64,000 bases of DNA from Candidatus Lutacidiplasma silvani (lineage in GTDB: Archaea > Thermoplasmatota > Thermoplasmata > Lutacidiplasmatales > UBA184), in assembly GCA_022750295.1 (NCBI GenBank), contig JAKIVZ010000003.1:1-64000 (forward strand), given 5' to 3'. Positions 40,349 to 48,768 of this stretch are shown here, in pieces. The first letter of the stretch is position 1, and the number at the start of each line of letters is the position of its first letter. Made by a program: the position numbers and the translations under genes. The notes under the pieces are model-generated. The model was given only the letters and a program-made list of their open reading frames with translations. It had not been told where the DNA came from and made no database searches.

Positions 40349-43300
40349 GTCCGGTCCCCCCGGCCGGCCCGGGGGTCGAGGTACCGCGACAGGACCTCGC
40401 TCGCGAGCGAGGCGACGAGGACGACCGCCACGACGAGGAAGATCGTCACCTGGTAGAAGTTCCCCGGTTTCAGCGAGCCGGACGCCGCGTGGAAGCCGAA
40501 GCCGGTCGCGAGGTACCCCGTGATCTCACTGAGGAGCAGCGTCCCGACGCCGGGGTCGCTCGACATCGCCTCGACGAGCGACTGCGTGCCGACGTAGAGC
40601 GGCAGGGTCGCCGCGAACGCGAGGAGGAAGATCGGGACGACCCGCCGGCCCGTGTGCCGCCACCGGATCGTCGACTCCGGGATCCCCCGGGCCCGGGCCG
40701 CGACGACGTGCGGCTCCTCCGCCGCCTGGGCGACCGCGTGCCGGGCGTACCGCAGGAAGAGCGGGACGTAGATCGCCGAGATGAGGAGCGCCTGGAGGAG
40801 CGTCTTCGTCGCCCCGATCAACGTCGCCCGCCACGCCCCGTGGAGGGCCGCGTCGACGACCGGGAACCCGGTCGGGCTCGTGTTGTACGCGATCCCGACC
40901 CACCCCGGCACCCGGCCGTCGTACGCCTCGAACCACGGCGGGTTCGGCAGGATCCCGAACGGGGTGTCCCCGAACGCGTGGACGAACGGCTTGTAGATCG
41001 CGGTGAAGAGCACGATGACGACCAGGAACGACGGGAAGAGGAGGCCGACGACCGAGACGGCCCGCACGCTCGTGTCGACGGGGCGGTCCCGGTTCCATCC
41101 CGCGGAGAGGCCGAGGACGTAGGCGCTGACCCCGGAGATCGTCAGCGCCACGGCGGCGAGCTCGAGGGAGTCCGGGAGGTACCACTGGAGGAACGTCCAC
41201 GACGGCTCGGTGAGGTGGCCGTACGAGCTCGTGCCCCACGCCCCGGTGAACAGGTTCGAGATGAACGCCCAGTACCCGCTGCCGAACGCCTGCGTGACGC
41301 ATCCGAAGTTCGACCAGCTGCAGTACCCGCACGCGGTGGCGGCGGAGAAGCTGCAGACGGGCGAGTCGGTGGCCGCCGCGGGGAGGAACGTGCCGAAGAT
41401 GTACAGGATCGTGAGGAGGACGACCATCTGGGCCGGCACGATCAGCGACCGCTGGAGGACGTACCGGGCGAACGGGGAGAGGATCCCCGGCGTCAGTCCT
41501 TCGGAGACCCGACGCGACCGGGCCCCGAGCGCCCAGGCGCCGGTCGCGACGGCGCCGACGAGGGCGAGGGGAGCGAGGAGGTAGACGTCGTCCGGGTCGG
41601 TCGGGGGGATCGCGAGGTTCGTCGGGGCGACGCCGACCGTGACCCCCGCGGCGGGGCCGGCGGGCATCGTGAACACCCGCGAACCCTCGGCGTGGCTGGC
41701 ACTCGGTGCGGCGTCGAGGACGACCGGGCCGGCCGGCACGCGGGCGGTGAACCCCCCGCCCGGCCCGCTCGTGACGACCGCCACGAACGCGTCGACCCCG
41801 TAGAGGTCGACGGTGACGTTCGCGACGCCGTGCCCGGAGTACGAGTCGACCACCGTCCCGGAAAGCGGGAAGAGGACGAGCGGGGCGAGGACGATCGCGA
41901 TCGGCGGGACCGGCCCGGTGACGACCAACGGCAGGACCGCCTCGACGTACCCGGAGAGCGAGAACGACAGCGTGTACGTCCCGTTCGGGAGGGGGAACGC
42001 GAACTCGCCCGATCCGTTGGTCGTGTCGGTTCCGAGCCCGGTGAAGATCGAGACCCCGGCGAGCGGGGTCCCGTTCGTGTCGGTGACCGTCCCGGTCACC
42101 GGCCAGGAGATCCCGCTCCCCGCGCGGCCGATGACGTGGAGGCAGCCGGTCTCGTCGGCGATCATCGCCTCGCCGGAGTCGACCGCGACCGGGCCGTACG
42201 AGGCCGTGTCGAACGACGCGCGCCAGAGGACCCGGCCGGTGGCGAGGGAGATCGCCTTCAGCTGCTCGGTGGCGTCGAACACGTAGACGACCGTCGGCGT
42301 CGCCGCCGGGTCGGAGAGGGCGGGGTAGCCCGAGGCGAACGCGACGTTCGACTGGTTCCAGAGGAGCGCGCCGGACGAGGCGTTGAACGCGTAGAGGTTC
42401 GCCTCGTGGGTCTGGACGAACACCGTGGTCCCCGTGATCCCCGGCGACGCTTCGATCCGGTCGCCCGGGAACGCGGGGGAGCCGTTCCACCGCCACAGGA
42501 GGGTGCCGTTCGACGTGTCCCAGACCGCGACGGCCGACGCGTTGTCGGCAAGGACGACATGGTCGCCGTACACCGCCGGCCCCGTCGCGACCGCGCCCCC
42601 CATCGTCCTCGTCCACGCGACCGCCCCATCCGTCGCCGAGAGGGCGTACAGCTCGCCGCCGACCGTCGAGGCGAACACCTGCCCCCCGGCGATGGCCACG
42701 GCGCCCGAAACCGGCCCGCTGAGGTTGCGCGTCCAGTCGATGCTCCCGTTGTCGAGGCTCACCGCTTCGACCGTGCCCCCGTCGGTGCCGGCGTAGACGG
42801 TCCCGTCCACGGCCGCGACCCCGTCGACGATCGCGCCGTAGGCGTACGAGTGCGACCAGTCCCGTTCGCCGTTCGTGAGGCCGAACGTCGAGATCGCGCC
42901 CACGTCGTCCCCGATCACGAGGAGCCCCGAGCTCACGTCCGGCGTCGTCGGGGCCCCGCCGACCGAAGCCGTCCAGACGACGGTGCCGTTCCCGCCCCCG
43001 TTGTCGAGGTCGGTCCGGTTGATCGCGTAGATGTTCCCGAGGACGTCGGCGACGTACGCGAGCGAGCCGGTAGCGACGGGACCCGCCTGGATCGGAAACT
43101 GGGACGGACAGTAGGTGTTGCCCGTCTGGGACGAGAGCGGGCCGCCGAGCGGGGTATATCCCGACCGGTTGGCCGACCCCCCCACCGTCGTCCAACCGCC
43201 CACGGAATCGTAGGTCCCATTCGAAGTCCGGGCGGCGGCGAAGGCGTGGATCGCCGCGGTTGGCGGGGTCGCCGCCCCCCCTCCCGCCGGAACGAGCAGG

Positions 43301-43380
43301 GCCGTAACCGCGGCGACGACGAGCGCCCCGAGGACGATGCGACCCGGACCGCACCGGCCGGGCCGGCCCGAGCCCGACAC
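40345..43380 (-). CDS. ABC permease DppB fused to an extracytoplasmic PQQ-type propeller and carboxypeptidase-regulatory domains
   Basis: This 1011-residue protein is a fusion. A membrane helix near residues 14-35 exports a PQQ/YncE-like beta-propeller (about 60-435) built of repeats such as GGELYALSATDGAVAWTRTM and NGTLLWRWNG. Two CarboxypepD_reg-like beta sandwiches follow (about 437-505, TGTVTDTNGTPLAGVSIFTG; and 510-590). A helix near 605-625 leads to a DppB-type permease (about 640 to the end) with the EAA loop AAEEPHVVAARARGIPESTIRWRH. The propeller may stand in for, or dock, a solute-binding protein. It starts with GTG at 43380 and has a TATA box 21-29 bases upstream. Confidence 0.88.
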   Translation of the reverse strand: MSGSGRPGRCGPGRIVLGALVVAAVTALLVPAGGGAATPPTAAIHAFAAARTSNGTYDSVGGWTTVGGSANRSGYTPLGGPLSSQTGNTYCPSQFPIQAGPVATGSLAYVADVLGNIYAINRTDLDNGGGNGTVVWTASVGGAPTTPDVSSGLLVIGDDVGAISTFGLTNGERDWSHSYAYGAIVDGVAAVDGTVYAGTDGGTVEAVSLDNGSIDWTRNLSGPVSGAVAIAGGQVFASTVGGELYALSATDGAVAWTRTMGGAVATGPAVYGDHVVLADNASAVAVWDTSNGTLLWRWNGSPAFPGDRIEASPGITGTTVFVQTHEANLYAFNASSGALLWNQSNVAFASGYPALSDPAATPTVVYVFDATEQLKAISLATGRVLWRASFDTASYGPVAVDSGEAMIADETGCLHVIGRAGSGISWPVTGTVTDTNGTPLAGVSIFTGLGTDTTNGSGEFAFPLPNGTYTLSFSLSGYVEAVLPLVVTGPVPPIAIVLAPLVLFPLSGTVVDSYSGHGVANVTVDLYGVDAFVAVVTSGPGGGFTARVPAGPVVLDAAPSASHAEGSRVFTMPAGPAAGVTVGVAPTNLAIPPTDPDDVYLLAPLALVGAVATGAWALGARSRRVSEGLTPGILSPFARYVLQRSLIVPAQMVVLLTILYIFGTFLPAAATDSPVCSFSAATACGYCSWSNFGCVTQAFGSGYWAFISNLFTGAWGTSSYGHLTEPSWTFLQWYLPDSLELAAVALTISGVSAYVLGLSAGWNRDRPVDTSVRAVSVVGLLFPSFLVVIVLFTAIYKPFVHAFGDTPFGILPNPPWFEAYDGRVPGWVGIAYNTSPTGFPVVDAALHGAWRATLIGATKTLLQALLISAIYVPLFLRYARHAVAQAAEEPHVVAARARGIPESTIRWRHTGRRVVPIFLLAFAATLPLYVGTQSLVEAMSSDPGVGTLLLSEITGYLATGFGFHAASGSLKPGNFYQVTIFLVVAVVLVASLASEVLSRYLDPRAGRGDRT

Positions 43381-43400
43381 GGTGCCGGGAACCCCGCACC

Positions 43401-43409
43401 GAATTTACA
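43401..43409 (-). promoter_or_regulatory. TATA box of the dppB-fusion operon
   Basis: On the minus strand TGTAAATTC lies 21-29 bases upstream of the GTG at 43380, implying a leaderless transcript. Confidence 0.5.
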
Positions 43410-43523
43410 CCTGCCGGCTCGGCGTTCGTCGGGAGAACCGCCCCTCCGGACGGTCGACCGGGGTCGTCGGAGGCGGAGGGGTGGCCCGGCGGACCGGAAG
43501 CCGGCGCCGGCCGGCGTATCCGG

Positions 43524-43533
43524 TACTATAAGT
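43524..43533 (+). promoter_or_regulatory. TATA box of the SRP RNA gene
   Basis: TACTATAAGT stands 23-32 bases upstream of the first paired base of the SRP RNA (43556), as expected for a precisely initiated structural RNA. Confidence 0.65.
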
Positions 43534-43555
43534 ATCGACGGACGGTCGTTCGCTC

Positions 43556-43868
43556 GCTAGGCTAGACCGGGGGGTTGGGCGTCCCCTTTTACACCGAAAC
43601 CGTCCTCAGCGGGGGTGACAGGCAGGAGCGACGTTCGGAGGAGCGGTACGTCTTGGTCGTCTCTGCAGACGCTCTGTTCCATCGGGCCGCGGGCCCCGCG
43701 ACGAGCGCTCGGAGGAGCGCCCTAGCGGGTATCCATCACGGGAACCGGGTTAGGTCCTGACGGGAGCAGCCTTACCGTGACCCGTTGACGCTGATGGGGC
43801 GACGGGGCCGAGGAGCGGCTGGGAATCACGTACCGTTGTTCCGGGCACCCATCCTGCCGGCCTAGCAC
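43556..43868 (+). ncRNA. ffs: Signal recognition particle RNA (archaeal 7S RNA)
   Basis: The SRP54-binding helix 8 is unmistakable at 43750-43776: AGGTCC, a tetraloop TGAC (43758-43761), then GGGAGCAGCCT, the universally conserved asymmetric-loop strand. The tetraloop is of the URRC type rather than the usual GGAA. The 5' end GCTAGG (43556-43561) pairs with CCTAGC (43861-43866), closing helix 1 as archaeal SRP RNAs do, and the ~313-nt length is normal. A TATA box lies just upstream, and a strong hairpin follows. The RNA scaffolds SRP19 and SRP54 for co-translational protein targeting. Confidence 0.9.
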
Positions 43869-43869
43869 C

Positions 43870-43892
43870 GGGTCCGGTCGACGACCGGACCC
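43870..43892. terminator. Perfect 11-bp hairpin after the SRP RNA
   Basis: GGGTCCGGTCG and CGACCGGACCC (spacer of one base) form a near-perfect palindrome directly after the mature 3' end, followed by a C-rich tract. It may act in 3'-end formation of the SRP RNA or for the facing thioesterase transcript. The terminator role is inferred. Confidence 0.4.
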
Positions 43893-43918
43893 CCCCACCC
43901 CCCCATTTCCAGTGGAAA
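43891..43918 (-). repeat. Inverted copy of a G-rich element (copy A)
   Basis: On the minus strand this reads TTTCCACTGGAAATGG followed by a GGGGGTGGGGGGG-type tract. The same element occurs on the plus strand at 44543-44570. Copy A contains the palindrome TTTCCAGTGGAAA (43906-43918). The two copies bracket the thioesterase gene head-out. Confidence 0.6.
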
Positions 43919-43955
43919 CTTCCGGGGGACAGGGCCACGTGCGCCCGCGCGCCGG

Positions 43956-44420
43956 CTACCAGCCCTCGGACGCGGGGTCGACGCCGTCCCGTTCGAGCGG
44001 GACCCTCCGGTCGGACGGGATCTCCTTCTTCCGGTTCGTCTCGTAGTCGTAACACACCACGACCGTCTTCCCTCGGGCGTAGACCTTGTTCGGGTCGTTC
44101 GGATCCCGGAATCGGTAGAGGAGAGAGAAGCTCGTTCGTCCGAGCGGGAGACCCGGAGCGACCTCTCCCACCATCACTGTCCCGTAGAACGCCGGAGCCA
44201 GGTACCGACAACTTGCCTCGGCGAGGATGATGTCGAGTCGAGAAGGGTCGAGCGATCCCATCGTCTTCAGGTAGTAGTCGCAGCGAAGCGTTTCCATGTA
44301 GGGAAAGTAGACGGCATGGTTGAGGTGTCCGAGTACGTCGAGGTCGTGGTAGAACACCTCGAACGTACGGTGCGTGGGCCAGGTCGGGGTCGGACTCGGA
44401 ACGGATGCATCGCCGGGCAT
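43956..44420 (-). CDS. 4HBT/YbgC-like acyl-CoA thioesterase
   Basis: This 154-residue hot-dog-fold protein has the YbgC/4HBT signature EVFYHDLDVLGHLNHAVYFPYMETLR, with the catalytic Asp in Y-x-D-x-D-x-x-G-H-x-N-x-x-x-Y. It hydrolyses short acyl-CoA or 4-hydroxybenzoyl-CoA-type thioesters. The start at 44420 (MPGDAS) was chosen because a TATA box lies 24-30 bases upstream; a longer Arg/Pro-rich start at 44522 is less likely. It is flanked by two copies of a G-rich repeat. Confidence 0.85.
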   Translation of the reverse strand: MPGDASVPSPTPTWPTHRTFEVFYHDLDVLGHLNHAVYFPYMETLRCDYYLKTMGSLDPSRLDIILAEASCRYLAPAFYGTVMVGEVAPGLPLGRTSFSLLYRFRDPNDPNKVYARGKTVVVCYDYETNRKKEIPSDRRVPLERDGVDPASEGW

Positions 44421-44443
44421 CGGGCCGGGCCGAGTTCCGGGGG

Positions 44444-44450
44444 GTATATG
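44444..44450 (-). promoter_or_regulatory. TATA box of the thioesterase gene
   Basis: On the minus strand CATATAC lies 24-30 bases upstream of the ATG at 44420, within a run of G/C. Confidence 0.5.
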
Positions 44451-44542
44451 GGACCGGTCGGCACCTATTCGACCTGAGGGCGCTGGAATCTCGCCCGTCC
44501 GACGCGGACGCGTGCCGGACAACGCTTTTCCCCTCCGAATCT

Positions 44543-44570
44543 CCAGTGGAAATGGAGGGGTGGGGGGGTT
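44543..44570 (+). repeat. G-rich element overlapping the glyA start (copy B)
   Basis: CCAGTGGAAATGG followed by AGGGGTGGGGGGGTT includes the ATG of glyA (44552-44554). It matches the inverted copy at 43891-43918 in all but a few bases. The run of G blocks could form a G-quadruplex at the start of the glyA mRNA or DNA. Confidence 0.6.
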
Positions 44571-45892
44571 TGACGAGCGGACGGGACGCGACCCAGGCCG
44601 AGATGGCCGCGACGGTCCAGTCGATCCGCACGGCGGTCCGGACCCATTCGACCCGGTTCGAGACGTCGATCCCGCTGATCGCGAGCGAGAACCTGCTCTC
44701 TCCGTACGCGAAAGAGCTCCTGGTCAGCGATTTCCACTCCCGGTACGCCGAGGGGAAACCCGGCGAGCGGTACTACGAGGGAAACGAGCAGGTCGATGAG
44801 GTCGAACGGACGTGCCTCGCGCTCGCCCGCCGGGTGTTCCGGTGCTCGTTCGCCGACGTCCGGCCGATCTCGGGGACCGTCGCGAACCTCGCGGTCCTGA
44901 AGGCGCTCGCCGCCCCCGGGGACCCGGTCGGCACGACCCGGCTCGCCGACGGGGCCCACATCTCGAGCGCGTCGTTCGGCGCCTTCGGCCTCCGGGGGGT
45001 CAAGCCCGTGTACTACCCGTGGGACCCGGCGACGATGACCATCGACCCGGTCGGGACGTGCCGGGTCCTCCGCGAGGCCCGGCCCAAGCTCGCCCTGTTC
45101 GGCCTCTCGCTGTTCCTCTTCCCGATGCCGCTCCGCGAGATCGCGCCGACGCTCGAGGAGATCGGGGCGCTCGGGTGGTACGACGCGGCCCACGTCCTCG
45201 GCCTCGTCGCCGGGGGCGAGTTCCAGGACCCGCTTCGCGAGGGGATGACCGTCCTCTCCGCCTCCACGCACAAGACGCTCCCCGGGCCCCAGCACGGGAT
45301 CCTCCTCGGGGAGACCCAGGATCCGGCGGTCGTCCAGAAGCTCGAGTCGGCCGCGTTCCCCGGCGTGACGAGCAACCACCACCTCCACACGATGGCGGCG
45401 CTCGCCGTCGCCCTCGCCGAACAGGTCGCGTTCGGGGCGGCGTACGCGCATCAGACGGTCGCGAACGCCCGCGCGCTCGCCGAGGCGCTCCACCGGCGCG
45501 GGTTCGACGTCCTCGCCGCCGACCTCGGGTTCACCCGCTCCCACACGCTCGCGGTCCGGATGGCGAAGGAAGGGGGCGGGGAGTCCGCCGCGAAGCGGCT
45601 CGCCGACGCCGGCTTGATCGCGAACAAGAACCTCCTCCCGGGGGATGCGAGCCCGAAGCACCCGAGCGGGGTCCGCCTCGGGACCCCCGAAGTGACCCGG
45701 GTCGGGATGACCGAACCGGAGATGGACCGGATCGCCGAGCTGTTCGACGACCTCCTCCACAAGGGCCGCTCGACCGAGGTCGTCCGGGCCGGCGTCGCCG
45801 AGCTGAAGCGGGACCACACCACGATCCAGTACTGCTTCGGCGCCGGCGAGGCCGCGTACCGGTACTACGACCTCGTCGGCCGCGACCCGTAA
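44552..45892 (+). CDS. glyA: Serine hydroxymethyltransferase
   Basis: This 446-residue PLP enzyme interconverts serine and glycine with one-carbon transfer to a folate or tetrahydromethanopterin. Diagnostic blocks: ETSIPLIASENLLSPYAKELL, SDFHSRYAEGKPGERYYEGNEQVDEVE, the Asp in LGWYDAAHVLGLVAGGEFQDPL and the PLP Lys in TVLSASTHKTLPGPQHGILLG. The C-terminus FGAGEAAYRYYDLVG is of the archaeal type. The ATG at 44552 lies inside the G-rich repeat; an ATG at 44603 (MAATVQS) is an alternative closer to usual family starts. Confidence 0.94.
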   Translation: MEGWGGLTSGRDATQAEMAATVQSIRTAVRTHSTRFETSIPLIASENLLSPYAKELLVSDFHSRYAEGKPGERYYEGNEQVDEVERTCLALARRVFRCSFADVRPISGTVANLAVLKALAAPGDPVGTTRLADGAHISSASFGAFGLRGVKPVYYPWDPATMTIDPVGTCRVLREARPKLALFGLSLFLFPMPLREIAPTLEEIGALGWYDAAHVLGLVAGGEFQDPLREGMTVLSASTHKTLPGPQHGILLGETQDPAVVQKLESAAFPGVTSNHHLHTMAALAVALAEQVAFGAAYAHQTVANARALAEALHRRGFDVLAADLGFTRSHTLAVRMAKEGGGESAAKRLADAGLIANKNLLPGDASPKHPSGVRLGTPEVTRVGMTEPEMDRIAELFDDLLHKGRSTEVVRAGVAELKRDHTTIQYCFGAGEAAYRYYDLVGRDP

Positions 45893-45895
45893 CCG

Positions 45896-48673
45896 CTACG
45901 CCGGCGGCCGCTCGTCGTCGGCGTCCGCGGCGTCGAAATCCCGGCGCGCCAGCGCCGCGTCGAGCGCGAGCGGGTCGACCTCGACCCGGGGGCCCGCGGG
46001 GCGGTCGTCCGGGTTCGCGAGGCGGAACCTCGGCCGGCCGTCGGGCCCGACCGAGGGCCGGACGATCCCCTCGGTGACCAGGGTCCCGATCCACTCCGCG
46101 AGCTCGGCCGCGTCCGGCGGCGGGCCCGGGAACCCGTCGGCCACGCCGTCGAGGTCGGTGTCGTGGTCGGCGGCGAGACGGGAGAGGACGTGCGAGCGTC
46201 CCTCGGCGAGCCGCCGGAGCGGTTCGTCCGGGTCTTCCGGAGGGGCGCGGGCCGCGGGCGCAGCGGCCCTCCGCCTCCGGTCGACGACGACCCCCGCGAC
46301 GAGGACCGCCCCGAGCGCGACGCCGACCAGGGCCACTTCGTCCAGGGCGGAGAGCCCGGTGGTCCCGGCCGGGCCCGAGATCCGAACCATGAGGAGCGAG
46401 CGGTTCGTTTCGCTCAGCACCGTCAGGACACCGGACCCCGGCTGCGTCGCCGAGAAGTTGACCCAGACCGTCGGGCCGGCCGACCCGTCGTGGATCGGCG
46501 AATCGACCGTCGTCCGGACCGCGCCGATCGCGGTCTCGACGATCACGTAGCCGGAGCGGTCGGGGTTTCCGAACTCGTCGACGATCGCATACTCGGTGGA
46601 GTTGTCGGTGGGGCCGGCCCGGACATAGTCCGGGTCGATGAGCCGGAGGTCGGAGGAGTTGGCGGAGACCTGGAAGCGGATCTCCGCCGGCCCGGCGAGC
46701 AAGGGGGAGGCGACGACGATGGCGCACGGGCCGGCGCTGGACGCGGCGACGGTCAGCTCCGCGGCCCCGTCGGTCCAGTTCGCCGCTCCTAAAGCCGCCG
46801 AGGAGTTTTCTCCCCAGGGAACCGCCCCGCTCGAGTCGTTCAACCACACGGTACCGCACCCCGAGGCGACGCGGATGGTCACGTTGGCCGCGAACGCCGG
46901 AACGAAGTTGCGCAGCGAGTCCACCCCGTGGATCGCGACGGCCACCGCGGTGCCGGCCGGGACGCTCTCGTTCGTCTGCGGCGCGACCGCCACGAGACCG
47001 ACGACGTCCCCCTCGACGGTGAGCGGGGCGTCGCTCGCCACGACCGTTCCGAGCGCATCGACCACGGTGAGCGTCACCTCCTGGGCGCCGACGGTCCCCG
47101 GGGTGAACGTCGCGCTCGGGATCGCGTCGGAGAAGGTGACCCCCGTATCGACGGTCCCGTGCAGGGCGGAGGCGTTCCACCAGTAGGTGAGGGGGAACGC
47201 CCCGCCGGCGATCGTGGCCGAGGCCGTGACGGAGTCCCCGAGCTCGACCGTGGAGCGGTCGAGCGAAACAGACGGCGTCGTAGGGAGGGTGGAGATCGTG
47301 ATCCCGATCCCGACGGTCCGGTTGACGAGCGAGGAATCGGCGACGGTGACGACGCCGGAGTACGTCCCCGGGTTCGAGTAGGTGACCGGGAGGGTCCAGG
47401 ACGACCCGGGGCTTCGGTCGCACAGGAATCGACCGTCTCCGGTGAGGAGGCACGCGGGTCCGAACGGCCCGGTTCCGGTGTGGGGAACGACGGAGACCTG
47501 GACGTGGAGCGGACCCCCGACATACGCCTCGGCCGGGTCCGGCCCCACCGAGACGGCGAAGGCGGCGGAGACGACGACGGGAAGGTAGGTGTACGATGCC
47601 GCGGAGTACCCGTTGGTCACGGTGGCCTCCGGAGCGACTTCGCCGGCCTCCTCGTACGTCACCGAGAACGCGCAGGAGACGTCGACCGTGCCACCGCTCG
47701 CCGCCACCGTCCGGCACGTGACGTTCCGTTCGGTGCCGCCAAGCCCCGGTGAGAGGCTGGCCGCATAGACGTACCCGCCGGACCCGGTCGCGTTGAGCGT
47801 GAGGACCGCCGGGACGCCGACGTCGAGGGCCGAGGGGTACACGCTGCCGTCCTGGGCAGCCGTCTCCGCCGCGGCAAGATACAGGTGAACCGGAGGGAGG
47901 GCGATCGCGGTCCCGTTGAACGACCCGTTCACCCAGAGCGTGACCGTTCCCGGCTGGCCCGCAACCGTGCCATTCACGAGGAACGTCGAGCCGTCGACGG
48001 GCCCGGTCGACCCCCACGCAGTCCCCGCGAGTTGCCAGGCGTACGTCACGTTCGCCGTGGAGGGGTCCCCGGCGCCATCCCACGCGTTCGCGAGCAGCGT
48101 GGTCGGGGCGTCGACGCTGACGGTGCCGAATTCGTTCGGCGACGTCGTGGCCGAGTCCAGGGCGGCGACCCAGTCGAGGGTCACCTGCGAGCCGTTCCGG
48201 GCGCTCCGCAGGAAGTAGGCGGGGGCCGAACCCCCGACCACGCGGTACGAGGTCGGGGTGTACGGGCCCGAATACGACAGGCACCCCGTCGGGCCGCACG
48301 AGCCGCTCGGGAGGGTCAGGTTGAGTACGAAGCCGCCGGAGGCGTTGACGGTCCCCTGCGCGGTCGTCGGACCACACGTGACCGTCGTGCCGTACTTCGA
48401 CGTGTCCGTCGTCTCGAACTCGACCGTACCGTGGACGGTGGCGTTCGCCACGACGGGCTGCGGGAGGACCGTTCCCTCGTCCGTGAGCGTTCCGGTCAGG
48501 ATCGGCGGAACCGGCGCCCCGCCGCACGAGGAATCGGTCGCGAGCGGAGACGACGGGGCCCCGGGCGCCCGATTCGGGGCGATGGGGCCGCTCGGGATCA
48601 GCGCGAGGGTCAGGACGAGGCCTGCGCCCACGGTGAGGAGGAGGGCGACCGTCCCTCGTCGGCGATTCCGCAC
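45896..48673 (-). CDS. Large membrane-anchored surface protein with Ig/PKD-like domains and a cytoplasmic winged-helix-like tail
   Basis: This 925-residue protein has an N-terminal signal helix (MRNRRRGTVALLLTVGAGLVLTLALIP), a long Ser/Thr/Gly/Val-rich extracytoplasmic region with repeated PKD/Ig-like units (YSNPGTYSGVVTVADSS; VTYEEAGEVAPEATVTNGYS) and many N-x-S/T sites, a membrane helix (LDEVALVGVALGAVLVAGVVVDRRRR, about 765-790), and ~130 cytoplasmic residues. The tail includes RLAADHDTDLDGVADGFPGPPPDAAELAEWIGTLVTEGIV, which could be a small winged helix. It may bind surface polymers and signal inward. It converges on glyA with a 3-base gap. Confidence 0.75.
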   Translation of the reverse strand: MRNRRRGTVALLLTVGAGLVLTLALIPSGPIAPNRAPGAPSSPLATDSSCGGAPVPPILTGTLTDEGTVLPQPVVANATVHGTVEFETTDTSKYGTTVTCGPTTAQGTVNASGGFVLNLTLPSGSCGPTGCLSYSGPYTPTSYRVVGGSAPAYFLRSARNGSQVTLDWVAALDSATTSPNEFGTVSVDAPTTLLANAWDGAGDPSTANVTYAWQLAGTAWGSTGPVDGSTFLVNGTVAGQPGTVTLWVNGSFNGTAIALPPVHLYLAAAETAAQDGSVYPSALDVGVPAVLTLNATGSGGYVYAASLSPGLGGTERNVTCRTVAASGGTVDVSCAFSVTYEEAGEVAPEATVTNGYSAASYTYLPVVVSAAFAVSVGPDPAEAYVGGPLHVQVSVVPHTGTGPFGPACLLTGDGRFLCDRSPGSSWTLPVTYSNPGTYSGVVTVADSSLVNRTVGIGITISTLPTTPSVSLDRSTVELGDSVTASATIAGGAFPLTYWWNASALHGTVDTGVTFSDAIPSATFTPGTVGAQEVTLTVVDALGTVVASDAPLTVEGDVVGLVAVAPQTNESVPAGTAVAVAIHGVDSLRNFVPAFAANVTIRVASGCGTVWLNDSSGAVPWGENSSAALGAANWTDGAAELTVAASSAGPCAIVVASPLLAGPAEIRFQVSANSSDLRLIDPDYVRAGPTDNSTEYAIVDEFGNPDRSGYVIVETAIGAVRTTVDSPIHDGSAGPTVWVNFSATQPGSGVLTVLSETNRSLLMVRISGPAGTTGLSALDEVALVGVALGAVLVAGVVVDRRRRAAAPAARAPPEDPDEPLRRLAEGRSHVLSRLAADHDTDLDGVADGFPGPPPDAAELAEWIGTLVTEGIVRPSVGPDGRPRFRLANPDDRPAGPRVEVDPLALDAALARRDFDAADADDERPPA

Positions 48674-48733
48674 GGCACCCCCCTCCGCGACCGGCGGGAG
48701 CCGGGGCGGCCCCGGGACGAGGCGGGCTGCGGG

Positions 48734-48742
48734 GCTTAATCG
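48734..48742 (+). promoter_or_regulatory. TATA-like box of alkA
   Basis: GCTTAATCG lies 27-35 bases upstream of the ATG at 48769 and is the only A/T-rich stretch in the short divergent spacer with the surface-protein gene. Confidence 0.45.
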
Positions 48743-48768
48743 TGTCGTTGTCGGTCCGGGGGCGGACG

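Noticed and set aside
36785..40456. A 1223-codon open frame on the plus strand
   Set aside because: Same region and reason: low-complexity translation of a shifted frame across real genes.
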